The translations under genes were made by a program, and so were the position numbers. 64,000 nucleotides of DNA from Haliclystus octoradiatus. Lineage: Eukaryota; Cnidaria; Staurozoa; Stauromedusae; Haliclystidae. Below, in pieces: positions 49,401-60,800 of the stretch. Position 1 is the first letter of the stretch, and the number at the start of each line of letters is the position of its first letter. Below the pieces are notes generated by a model. It had not been told where the DNA came from. It did no database searches and worked only from the letters and a program-made list of their open reading frames with translations. The stretch lies in NCBI GenBank assembly GCA_916610825.1, contig OU744450.1:4428578-4492577 (forward strand). The letters are read 5' to 3'.

Positions 49401-52400
49401 ACCGCTTTCATTTTCAAATCTCAAACTTTGGAAGCGAAGATATAGCATGGGAATCGAATATGAAATGAATAGCAATGCAATTGCCTGGAATGTTATATAT
49501 AGGTTTACTGTCAATGGTGATTGAACTTTTAATATCTCTATTTGGCGCGCTAGCTCAGAAGAAAGGACGTTTGGCACAACCAAGTCTATATTCATATGAA
49601 GAACTTCTATATCATCGTAATGGACTTTCAATTGGGATTTTACTTCATGAGCGGGATATCCCACCTTGGAGAGACAATTTATTCATATAAACAGACTTTG
49701 GTGGACCAGCCATGTTGTCATTTCATCTACGCAAGTCGCAAGCGCACTAACAGATAGCTTTGGATACCAGTCACCATTTGCAGTACACATGACATTCCAG
49801 TAGTAATACTGTTTCGAGATTAAATTCAGCTGCAGTTCCTTATCTGTTATTTAATTTTCGAAAAGCTGAAGATACGAAAACGAAACTGGTAAAGAGATGA
49901 GGGCCAAATCGTCTCCCTATATGTCATGTTGTGCCGTTGTAGTTAGTTGAACGTGGGACTAAAATTCCCATCTAAACAGGCGGTAAAACAGCCCTTCTGG
50001 AAAGGGTCGCCGAGAGGAGGTTAAGCGGTAGCCTGGGACTATGCAAATTATATTGCTCGTGAGATTTTGTTGCTAAATTGTGATTGCAGCAATGAGATTA
50101 TATTTGTAAAAACAGTTTTCTATTGGGAAGGGCACGGTTTCTCTTCGGTCCTGCTTCTCGGTGCCATACCCGACTCAATGTCGCATACCTCCACAGATGT
50201 AAAGTCATGGAGTCATTACTTACCCAAAAATTACGAGATTATCTGCTTTCAAATCATTTGATATTTAACACACAGAATGGTTTTTTATGTCGTCGCTAAA
50301 CTTGTACACAATTGTTGCATGCATTAGATAGATTTCACACTCCCATACCAAGTTTTGAATCAAATTCCGGGCAATTTTGAGACGAAAATTGCAAAATGTA
50401 CACAAAAGTTACAATACCGAAGCTCCCAAATATGCAAATGCCACACCTGGGCAAAATTGACTAAACACCCCACTCAAAATCCTGTAGTTACGGCTGTGGT
50501 CAGAGCACATAAAGTTTATATAGGAGTCTGCTACTAACTTAAAGGATTGGATCCTCGTCACTGGCATGGAACTCCTGCCTAGTGAAAGAGATGAAGAAAG
50601 GGAAATCAGACCAAAGATTCTTCATTATAAAATTATTAAAAATAACAATAATCGCCAAAAAGCAGAGTATGAACAAGAAAAAAAGCATTGCCAGAAAAAA
50701 GAATTATTCATTAAATGTTTCTGCTTCAAAGTATTCTTTAAACATTGTAAATCTAAATTAGTATTGCTGCACTTTCAATACTTAACTTTAAAATAGCTCC
50801 TAATAAAAACCATAATTACGTTTCTGGTGTATGATCATTCTTATTGTATTAGCAAATTTCTATTCTTATACTTGTTTAATTTAATATGGTATACTGAGAG
50901 TAAACGTGGGAGGCAAAAGCCCTATATTTTCACCTTTAATATAATTTATTTACAAATCATATCAGAATAGACATACATAATAAGTGCTAATTGAATAGAA
51001 AATGTCTTGATTGTGTAGAAAAACATCAATTTTTCAGTCCCTTAGCCAATTCAATATCAATACTACATATGTAATCATTAATAACGCAAAAATTCCGAAA
51101 TTCTGAAATGTGTACTGCGCATGCGCATATTTATTATATTGCATAATGATATACTTAGATTTACACAAAATATTGCTGTAGAACGAAAATGGGAATTTTA
51201 ATAATATCATTATAATAATAAAATTAATAATTATGTATATTCTATTCAAAAATATTTCACCACATTCGCAATTTTTCAGTGAAACGGACGTAGGTGGAAC
51301 CAAACTTTGGATGCCATTTTCTCGGCACTCAGGCTGAATCTGGATGGGGTCACGGGCTCTATTTGAAGTATAAACGATTATCTTTCGTTTGATACTAAAA
51401 TTATACTCGTATCACAATTTGCTGTATATTGCTGATTTTGAACCTTTAGCTGCCCCACTAAAACTGACCACCTATCTGAACTTTTTGTGGACTTTTGAAA
51501 GACTTTTGAAAACTAGTGTTTCTGCTCTCATGTAAACACAGCCTTAGATTTGACCTTTATGACTTAATTGTTATATTGCCAGGCATTTTGATGATGGATT
51601 TGATTATATTGAAGATCAAATATCGCCGACAACAAAACCTACGAAAAGGACTCCGTTTTCAGGTAGGCTATAGATATATTTCAATTAAGGAACATCTTTC
51701 AAAATTTAAATTACATAGGCTTGAGACAGGAAACATTTCTAAACATGAGATTCTTGCAAATATAAGCCTTGGCCAAACCGTAGAACATTCTGACAGAACA
51801 TTCACAGAACATGAATGTTTGGTGTCATGTTCTATCATTTGGCAGGATTACCGGACAGCACATTATGTTAGAACTGTCATGTTCTGTCCAATGTTCGTCG
51901 GACAAATTTCGAATAGAATTAATTCAATTCAGTTTTCATGTTCATCTCATTTTACAAATCTGCGCATCTCATTTTACACAATATTAAAAACCAGAGATCT
52001 TTTTCTTCTGTTCGTTACCTAATGATTTAGCAACATTAACTTGCACACTTTATTCTAGGCCACGAGGAGCGGAGCAAATCAAGTTTATTTTTGTGCCATT
52101 TAATGCAATCATTGCTAGTTTTACTTTTCATAAGTAGTTTTCTGTTACTTAAATTATAGATACCCTCCCTTAATTACTGTCACTGATTGCTATCCTGCAT
52201 ATTTTACTGTCTGGACGTTATTCGCTTTTCCTTCTGTTAAAAAAAGTATTGAAATGTTCTTGGATTTCACCCCTGTAAATTAGTTCATGAACGTTAAATG
52301 GTCAAATTTTCAAGAACTGTTCATGAACTAGCTCATGAACTGTTCATCAATTGTTCATGAACTGTTTATAAAGGGTTCATGGAAGTAGTAGAGTTCATGA

Positions 52401-52864
52401 ACAGTGAGTTCATGAACCATTCATTAGAATTAGAACATTAGTTTTAGGGCATCCACTTTTGTCAGATCCAGTATTTATGCGTTTGATGATTCTATTTCAG
52501 CTAAGAAAACTAAGAAAGTAACTGGCAGCATGACTAATGTTGTGCAGGACTTGATCCGCCACAAGCAACTTGACGAACTTGAGAAGTAAGAATCAGATAT
52601 GAAATTATTCGTCGTTTAGTTTATCATAATATTATGTATTCTGACTTCATTTCTGCTCTCATCGGTCTCCTGTTTAATTCAAGATGTTATATTCTAATAT
52701 TTTTTTACGGGACATAATTATTCACCAAAGGGTACACTAATAGATTTTCTGCATGGCAGTAAATTGAAGTACTACAATATAATCTTCTATCTTTTGCGAA
52801 TGATGTTTGTTTTATGGTATATCAATATATCTATTTTAGTTGTCAATCTGCTGATGGTCGATGA
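46470..52864 (+). CDS. unrecognised acidic 173-residue protein, four exons
   Basis: Exons 46470-46801, 51583-51662, 52501-52585 and 52840-52864 (TGA stop) have GT-AG junctions, and all split codons close correctly (AG|G, G|CT, AA|T). The protein starts MTKSVSETDWDIPDSDDE and has an acidic, Ser/Asn-rich N-terminal half. A second acidic patch (HFDDGFDYIED) is followed by a basic one (TKPTKRTPFSAKKTKK) and a short helical-looking C-terminus (NVVQDLIRHKQLDELEN). No signal peptide or membrane segment is visible. I do not recognise the family. The charge pattern would fit a small nuclear protein, which is only a guess. The first exon's start is the only Met near the acidic leader. The gene lies 1.2 kb after SERCA on the same strand. 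Confidence 0.7.
47814..48165 (+). repeat. dispersed repeat, left arm of an inverted pair
   Basis: It begins AGTGGGGCAGCTAACGGAAA and includes CCAAAGTTTGGTTCCACCTA. An inverted copy is at 51095-51460 within the same intron of the unrecognised gene. The element type is unknown. Confidence 0.75.
48166..51094. other. intron 1 of the unrecognised gene, central part
   Basis: AT-rich sequence between the two inverted repeats. No exon of the host gene is evident. A minus-strand fragment at 49683-49838 resembles a sushi domain (listed separately). Confidence 0.45.
49683..49838 (-). pseudogene. possible sushi (CCP)-like exon fragment
   Basis: The minus-strand frame reads YYYWNVMCTANGDWYPKL and then LATCVD, resembling the end of a complement-control (sushi) module (Cys, Asn-Gly, Trp, Pro, Cys spacing). 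It is closed by stops on both sides and joins to nothing recognisable nearby. It could be a relic exon or chance. Confidence 0.22.
51095..51460 (-). repeat. dispersed repeat, right arm of an inverted pair
   Basis: Its reverse complement matches 47814-48165 over about 340 bases (TGGGGCAGCTAAA, AAACTTTGG, CACCACATTCGCAATTTTT). The transcript of the unrecognised gene could fold back over about 3 kb. Confidence 0.75.
52283..52440. repeat. cluster of GTTCATGAAC palindromic decamers
   Basis: At least five exact or one-off copies of GTTCATGAAC occur in about 150 bases, ending about 60 bases before an exon of the unrecognised gene. The same word family occurs at 4905-5115. Confidence 0.6.
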
Positions 52865-53149
52865 AAATTTTAAACTGAATCAGTTTTTGAAGATATGAAG
52901 AAGGTATGCCTTTGTAATATTATCTTTATTCATTTTATTAATTTACTGGGATATTCTATTGTCTAAATTGTTACACAACCCTTATGTTTGCTGAAAAACT
53001 ATTCCTAAGCTACAAATATATGACATGGTAAACACTCCTTGCCCAATGTATGTGACAGGGTGACACTCTGGTATCTTGGGCAAGCAGCCCCAGACCCCAT
53101 TCCAAGAACATAAATAGAAACACTGTTTACGTATTCCTGGACGAAGGTC

Positions 53150-53310
53150 ATTCAAAACTTATGATGCTGGCAAACATATCAAACAAAATGCAAAAAATAA
53201 AATGTACACAATCCAACACGTCAGACATAATCGAAGAGTGGGTAAATAACAAAGATTTCTGTAGGCTTTTAAAAGTCAGACAAATGTTGCCGTCGTTTGC
53301 CTAGGGCTCA
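53150..53310. mobile_element. partial copy of the GGGCAAACGAC foldback family
   Basis: It shares ACACGTCAGACATAATCGAA and GTTGCCGTCGTTTGCCTAGG with 20726-21019. The left end is decayed. Confidence 0.55.
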
Positions 53311-53430
53311 AGAGGAAACATTATAATAGAAACACCATTTATAGAATCCTATAGAAAAGAAAGTGTCATATAGCGAAGGTTACCATAGGATTCTATATCT
53401 TATAGGAAATAACAAAGTATCACATGCAGG

Positions 53431-53608
53431 CAGGGTCCAACAAAGTCTAGTTTGCGGAAGGCTAGAAAAATTTAGAAGGAAACGGCAAAATGCTGGATAT
53501 TAAGCTAAAATAAGGTTTCCATTTTAAGCTTTTATGTCAATAAAATCTCTCAAATGTTTATCTGAAAATTTAAGGTTTGCGAAACGTAAAACATTCTGTC
53601 AGACCCTG
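53431..53608 (+). mobile_element. hAT-type MITE, 178 bp
   Basis: It starts CAGGGTCCAACAAAG and ends CTGTCAGACCCTG. CATGCAGG and CATGCAGA flank it (7 of 8 match). Confidence 0.8.
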
Positions 53609-54288
53609 CATGCAGATGAATCCGATTGCTGATACCGAATCAGTTTCAGATGAGCAGAACATGCTTTTGTGGTTGGCCCCTCCAAAGTAAAGTTTCAAAC
53701 CAGCAACAAGTGGCTTGAAATAAAAACAGGAACATTTATATATGAAAACCTTGGGTGTGTGAATACAATCAGAAACACAGTGTACTTGATGACATCCTGA
53801 ACATTAACTATAATTGGCTGGAAATAATCAACTTATGTTAGTTTTAGTTTTAAAGTTTTTTAAAAACATAGTAGGATGTACATTGATTGTTTTACTTCGA
53901 TAGATTTATATTTATCAATAAAATAATGTTTGTAACCACTGACTGTCAATAATATGTCTACAAAAAAATGTTTTTCATCTAAGCAATTTCTCTCTTTATA
54001 TTTACACTTTTTCGAAATGCTCTAAAATTATGTAATTGTTGTGTGTTATTTTATAAGAATCATTGAATTGATTTTTTTTTTTAATGTGAGCCTGCTCCAA
54101 AAGAGAACTATAAATTATAGTATTATTATTGATTTTTTTTAATTGCATTGTATGCTAGTCATATTCATCAATTGCTTTCTGTCACCGTAAACCTGCCAGT
54201 GTTTCGACCTAAAACAATTGAAATTATTTTAATTTGTTAGTGTGCATTGCAATGAGCTGGATTCTATCAACTAACATGTAACTATAGA

Positions 54289-54451
54289 CAGGCGGTCCGA
54301 CAAAAGCCTTCTGGAATCCTAGAGGAATTTCAACATTTTCTTCTGAATTTTTTTGTTGATGTTTGACCAATAAATCATTTGAAATATCAATTTTCTTCTA
54401 AATTTGCTCTAACCTTCCTAAATCCAGGATTCCTTCTTTTGTCGGACCCTG
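54289..54451 (-). mobile_element. hAT-type MITE, 163 bp
   Basis: It ends CTTTTGTCGGACCCTG and starts CAGGCGGTCCGACAAAAG. ACTATAGA and ACTATAAA flank it (7 of 8 match). Confidence 0.82.
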
Positions 54452-54813
54452 ACTATAAAACAGGGATGCTAGGCCTACTCATTCTGCTGATATCACAATA
54501 TAGAGAAGTAAGCTAGCACATAAGATAATGTTACCTTTGTCATTATAAAGTTGATATTTATTATAAGCAAGATCTGGATGAACAGTTAAATTTTTAATGA
54601 AGATAAAATGAAACGATTCCGGCATTTTTTTGCGTGTAGCAATTAAACGTAGAATGTTGGCCCATCATCACGGTCAAACTCTCTTTTGGAAAATAATATC
54701 GTTGTGTTTTTGGTTTCACTGTGTAAAGAAGGCGATATATATATACACTTCAAGTGTAGCTATAATGAAAAGTGGATACGTGAGGCGTTTGATCACCTTG
54801 TCATCCTAATTGA

Positions 54814-57800
54814 TTATACTCTTCTCACCAATTCTCTTTCACCTTCATCTAATGCCATTGTTTTGCTTGTTATTCCAGACTTCTTATCGAAATTAATATC
54901 AATACTTGGCAATTTTACATTAGCAGCATATCTGGCACTCACTAAATAAACAAACAACAACATTTTTATTCAATTTATCAACACATTTCATTATCAATTT
55001 GGTCATCATCAATGAAAAGCTAAGTTTTCTATCAACTATTTCTTACACTTATCTTCTATGCATTTCTGTTATTATTAGCATACTTTTGTAAATATATGAA
55101 CACAATATAAGGTTTAGTCTTTGTAGGCGTTTTTTAGGATGTATAATATTCTGTTGCTGTTTAAATAAATAAATATTTAAACAAAGAAGAAGATAATAAA
55201 AACATGTTAAAATTCTTTGAATGTGAAATTCATCTGCAATTGTCATGAACGAGATCATCAATAAAGAGCATTTAAAGTCAGTATTCCAATATTACTGTTG
55301 AAAACCTGTTTAAATAATATACAATGTCCTAGCGACGTAAACTAGAGACACATATGATCATATATAAACCCAATTTGACTCTATAATGGCAAGCCCTCAT
55401 CTACAAAGTGCTGTAGTTAAATTGTTAACCAGAAATGTTTTTTGAGTCAGTTGAAAAGTGTGACAGTTAAAATACGTCTGCTTTTTTATGATTAATATGC
55501 ATTTTTATACTTTGCATACCCTCGTATCAACTTATGTTGTCCCCAAGGACTTCTGATGTGAACCCTCCAACTGAATACTGTATATAATAATTTGTTGTTG
55601 GCACGTTTATTTTATTTATTGATTTATTCATTGATCCGTAAACCGTGCTTTTTTCACAGGGGTGGTTGGTTAATTGGTTAGTATTTTTGAAGCGTGTGTG
55701 CGTTTAATAGCCAACCAATGGTGCTCCGGCCAGGGATTGAACCTAAGACCCTGCGATTCATTGTCCAATGCCGTACAGCAAAAGTTTTATTTACCTTGAC
55801 ATTCAAATTCATTACATGACCGTGTTTTTCGTGCTGCTCCAATCATTGCACAGTCAGTTCCACCAGCCTTTGGTACTGGTTTATTACAATAACGCACAGA
55901 TAACTGTACGCCACCTCCGCATGATCTAGTACATCCTGCCCATGATGACCATGGCGAATATCCACCATTGACATCACTTTTGCCATTTTGACGGATTTTA
56001 TTCTGTAATGATAATTGTTTCTCTTGTTGTCTGTCTGTTGCTTTCTGGATTTCACCAAGCAATTCTTGTGCTAATGATGGAGCTTTTCGTTGTTGTAATG
56101 GGGTTTGTTGTTTAGCTTGTATACGTGAGGATATTTGTTGATGTTGACTTGCTAATGTTAATGATTGCGGAGATTGTTGCTCTTGTTGAGCAAATGCAGC
56201 TGGGGGTGGTTGTGTTTGTGGATTGACTGCTGTTGTAATGTCTAAACATAAATGAAAAAAAGCGCAAGACTTAATGCATAGGAGTATGTAAAAAGGTGCT
56301 AGTTATTTTATAAAATAATTGGCAAACAGTTTCTTGGTAAGCCGTAACTTTATGGTGTACTCTAGGCAATTCCTATCAAGTGAAATCTCTCAATTGATCT
56401 CTAGTGATTTTCTGATGCAATTTCTCGTTTCTCTTTAAGTTTCTCTTGGACGCTATAAAGTAATGACTCATAGAAACTGTTCGCCAATTGTTTAATGTAT
56501 ATTATGAATGCATACTTTAGTATATACTGTTGTATAGCATAATGGTATTCGATGTATGTTTCTGAGAGCGTTGTTAAGTGAAGATTGTAAATCCTTAATA
56601 CAACACAACAGGGATTTACTATATCGGCTCTTAATTAATGGCAGATCTGTAAAACCTATAAAATTGTTGTGTTTAATGTTGGATTTGGCGATTATATTTT
56701 GTATAGTATATATGCCCTGTAAAATGATTTCCTCTCTCTAAACATGGAAACGTTATTTTTTTTATGGGACTTCATTTGTGCATATGTGTTAATTTCTGTC
56801 TCAATTTGTAAATTCATATTATTTTGCATGTCTCGTTTTCATATTGTCAATTTATTGTAATACCATTGTTTGTTTGATAATGATGAAATATGTGATTGCT
56901 ATGTACTGTGTTTCAATTGGTTGATTGTAGAGTGTGGGACAATAGCAAATTAAACAAGGCTTTGCCCACACTGGTTTTTTAGAAGTTCTTGTATTTTGGT
57001 GGCCTGACTAGACGTTGGATTAATTTGAAGATATGAGAGAAACTTGTTTATAATTTGGTTGTTCTCTTTTTGTTGTTTATCTTTGTGGTCACAATACAAG
57101 AATCAAACTTTGCTATTTTTGACAAAAATCACAATTTGATACAGTCTTCTGATATTGATTTGACGTTAAGAATAATTTGACAATTTTGATTGGGTGTAAT
57201 GTAGATTGTGTCAACCTTATCGTGTAGGTTTTGTGTGATCTAATGTGATGGACGTTTTTTTAAAGTGTGTGATGTTGGACATGTAGGTTTTCTTCCCTTG
57301 AAACATTATTTTAATATTTGATGGAAACACTCCAATGTTGTATGTTTGAATGATTACAATGCCTAGCTTACACGGTAATATACGTAGATGGTAATGTTTG
57401 TTACTTTGGCGATTGTATGTTATGTATTCTTGTCAACCTTTTTTTCCTCCGTTGAAACCTTCAAACATTTTTTTAATGACTCAATGTGAACGCTCTGATG
57501 CTAAGTCTCAATGGTGATTGCGTATATGGTTCATTTAGCTTATGTGAGATACAGTCATCTCACCTTTTCCGCCTTTCATAGTTTCTAATTGATTTGCCAG
57601 ACTGTTCTCTTGCTGTATGTGTTTCTTATCAGCCATCTTTTGAACGTTGGGATTCCCAGTAGCAGATGCAGTAGGCCACATTAGAGTCTCGTCTTGAAGT
57701 GGTGCGTAATTTAATGTTGAATCGGTATCAGGTTTATCTATGATGTTTAGAGCGAGACATTGTCAAAAATGCTCACACAGAGTGAGCAAGTTAAATTGAA

Positions 57801-60800
57801 AGGCTATAGTTGGTATATTTATGTACATTGTTGTACATGCTCTCAGATCAATAGACATTCTTTCTAGTGTCGCTCTCGACTCCCATTGGACAGATCCAGT
57901 CACGTGATTCTATACTCTATCTTCCTTCATAGGCTAGCAAAATTTGAACAAATCGCGCAAAAGTATTATCATGAATTCGAAAACTATTTGTTCGAAAGCA
58001 AAACCTTCATTTTCAATGGGACGAAAACCCGGAGGAAGTAACTTCCATACTTTTAGTATACGGGGACGTTCAAATATTAAAGGGTACCTTTTTTAAAATC
58101 CAGCAAAAAATTTTAGGTTCTGCTTAGTCATGAAAATTTTTTTTGAGGTATCCTTTTGAAGCTTATTGCAATTTTTACATTTTGCAAAACAAATTTTGCT
58201 TATGAATATGTTTTGTTCATTTGTTTTGATTGAGACTTTCATTCAAAAAAATATATTTGGGGTATCTTTTTCATCATGTGGAAAATTTTTATGGTCATTC
58301 TGCCAAAGTTCCATTTGAACGACCCCATCGAAGTGCAATGGAAGTTACCCCCCGGGACGAAAATGTTGACATTCGAAGTCCAGAAGTTGCGTGTCCCAGC
58401 TCTTATCAATAGATGGCTCTGGATATTACTGATTGCATGACATTTTTACATTATTACCGTTATTCGATCCACATAATGCACCGACATCATTTTCACCATA
58501 GAACTGCTCATAGATTGTTATATCACCACTTGAGAATTTAGTTAAACTGAAATGTGGCCCTCGGTTAGGACGACCAAACATCAAATGTGGATGTGGTTTG
58601 ATAGTGCGGCAAGTATGGCATCTATCACAGTCACGTGTTGGTCTCGAGAGAGCAAATAGTTTGCAGTTGATGTATAGTCGCAGCCCTGTAAGACATAAAA
58701 GTTAAAATATCAACATCTTGACAAAGTTGACATGCTCGAAAATCTTATTTTACTTTCATTTCTAATGAGTTCTACCAGCTGAATGCTTCATTGAGGTAGA
58801 TTATAGTCAAACCAGTGCAATAAACGTAGCTTAAATTTATGAACACAGTAAAACCAACAAAATGTTGCTCATGCCCTGAGTATCCCACAATGCATTACTT
58901 GCCTCTACGACTAGCGAATTTTATATTCTCTGACAAAAGCACAACTGATTTGACTTCATGGGGACTACACTGCAAAGTATGCAATGATATGACGCTTATA
59001 TATCCTACCTCTGTTTTCCTTCCATGTCAATACAACACTTAACCATTTATCAGCATATGGTTCAAAGTTTCCTTGTAAACACCACGTGTACATTCCTGTA
59101 GCAACAGCAGCAACCATAGTACCACGTACCAGCCACAAAGAGACACCACGTGATTGTTCGCTGGATGCCCCAGAATCAAATATGTATTTCGGCGTTTTAC
59201 TGTTTACACTGTCATGTTGAACTTTAATTGTCATTGAGATGGTCAACCCAGTATCACATTTGCTTGGATCTGTAAAAGGAAGTCGAACGAAATGTGAAAA
59301 TACAAGAGGAAGGAGTTATTAGGAGGGCTAGCAGATGAGAATTTGGAAAAATGAGTATCTTCTTGCAGACCCTTTGTCAAATGAAGATTGGATCTCATCA
59401 AAAGGTCTGTATCGCGGGGTTTTGTGTATTACAGATTTATGATTAAGTTAACATTTTCAAGCATTTTTCTTGCATCCAGTGTGTTAACGCTACGATGTTT
59501 GCTCATTGTCGCCAATACCGTTGCGCTCTACAGAGTTTGTCGAGTCATTCCTCCATGCAAGTCATAATATTCAAAGATATCATGTAATATAGATATTCTT
59601 ACATGGAGATTCAAGAAGCTGCATAGGCTAGTATCATTCAACCAAGTCGTTACGAATTAGACTATTGATGTTGTTGTTGTTTGACTTTTTATAAAATTTT
59701 ACAAACTGGGGAGAAACGTTATTCACCAGTGTGTGGCTGGTTAATGACGGAATATCATTCCGGAAGTTTTGTTTTAGACCTAATTACCTGCAATACATTG
59801 TCCTTCGTAATCGCCAGCATCTAAATAAGCATTCACGCCATTGAATGATGCTACACCATTATGAACACTTACACTACCAGCGATTCGCATTGGTTTGCCT
59901 GGTGATCCTGGTATGTAGCCATTTGAAGCGCTATTGAGAACCCAATGATAACGAGGCACATTGCCATGCTTAATGACACGTGTAGCTGGTAATCCTGCAG
60001 AGAAATTTCAAATCATATCATTAACATCAGGCATTGAAGGCGCTTCATATACGCCGTCATGTGCATGTGCCAACCTTATTATGCACCAATCAAAAATTGA
60101 AGATCAACTGTGGAACGGAGTATGAAACACTAATATGAAAGCCTTCAATAATTCGATCGTGTTCAAGTGTTTGGAATGCCTTCTAGCCCGTTCAGAAAAA
60201 CTAAAGTTCATTAGCTGTTAATTTATACATGAAACTCTTGAAACAGCATCTGAAGCGAACATCATTCACGATATTCCGAATAGGTATTCAACTTAACCTT
60301 CTCAAAGCTCTTTCTTCTCCTTCTTGATTCAAGCAGTAGTACTTTAAGATTTTACCTGTCAGGAAACGAATGAGATCTTTTGGATTAATGTCAATGTTCT
60401 CCCTGTTGCACAAAGCAGCACAAGTAAGATTCCCCTTGGCTAGATTCCAATAGTTGTTGTCCTACTCTCTCTCTCTAGAGGTCTACACGCGAATTTACAT
60501 CAACACGATCCAACCATTTTTGTACAAATAGTAGAAAGATGTGTTGGTTATCGTGCAGTTTCAGAGAAAGAGTGTTTACACTTTTACATGTTTCCATTTC
60601 CCATCTTGAAAAGTAATCAATTGACTTACCGCTTTCTGGTTGGCTCGTTTCCCCTGGTGCATCCTGTAATGGATTAGCTCTAGATGGCACCAACGTGTGT
60701 ATCTCCTCGTTACGTTCATCATCAGCTTCTTTTGGATTGGTATCGTTAATTTGCATTGCCTCTTCTTCTAGTTTAGCTAAGATGGGTGCAGGTGGCAGAG

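Larger units (their letters stand above)
52865..54813. other. gap between two convergent genes
   Basis: AT-rich. It contains a partial relative of the 20726-21019 element (53150-53310) and two hAT-type MITEs. Several AATAAA words near 53918-53935 could serve the plus-strand gene. No coding exon is seen. Confidence 0.5.

Noticed and set aside
49248-49664. 138-codon minus-strand frame
   Set aside because: No splice context or known domain; only the adjacent 49683-49838 fragment has a faint sushi-like pattern.
51516-52022. 168-codon plus-strand frame as a separate gene
   Set aside because: It overlaps an exon of the unrecognised gene in another frame, and only the spliced reading joins in phase with its neighbours.
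60475-60629. Coding extension of the large exon beyond 60630
   Set aside because: The frame stays open, but a consensus GTAAGT donor at 60629 joins in phase to the LamG-like exon at 59994.
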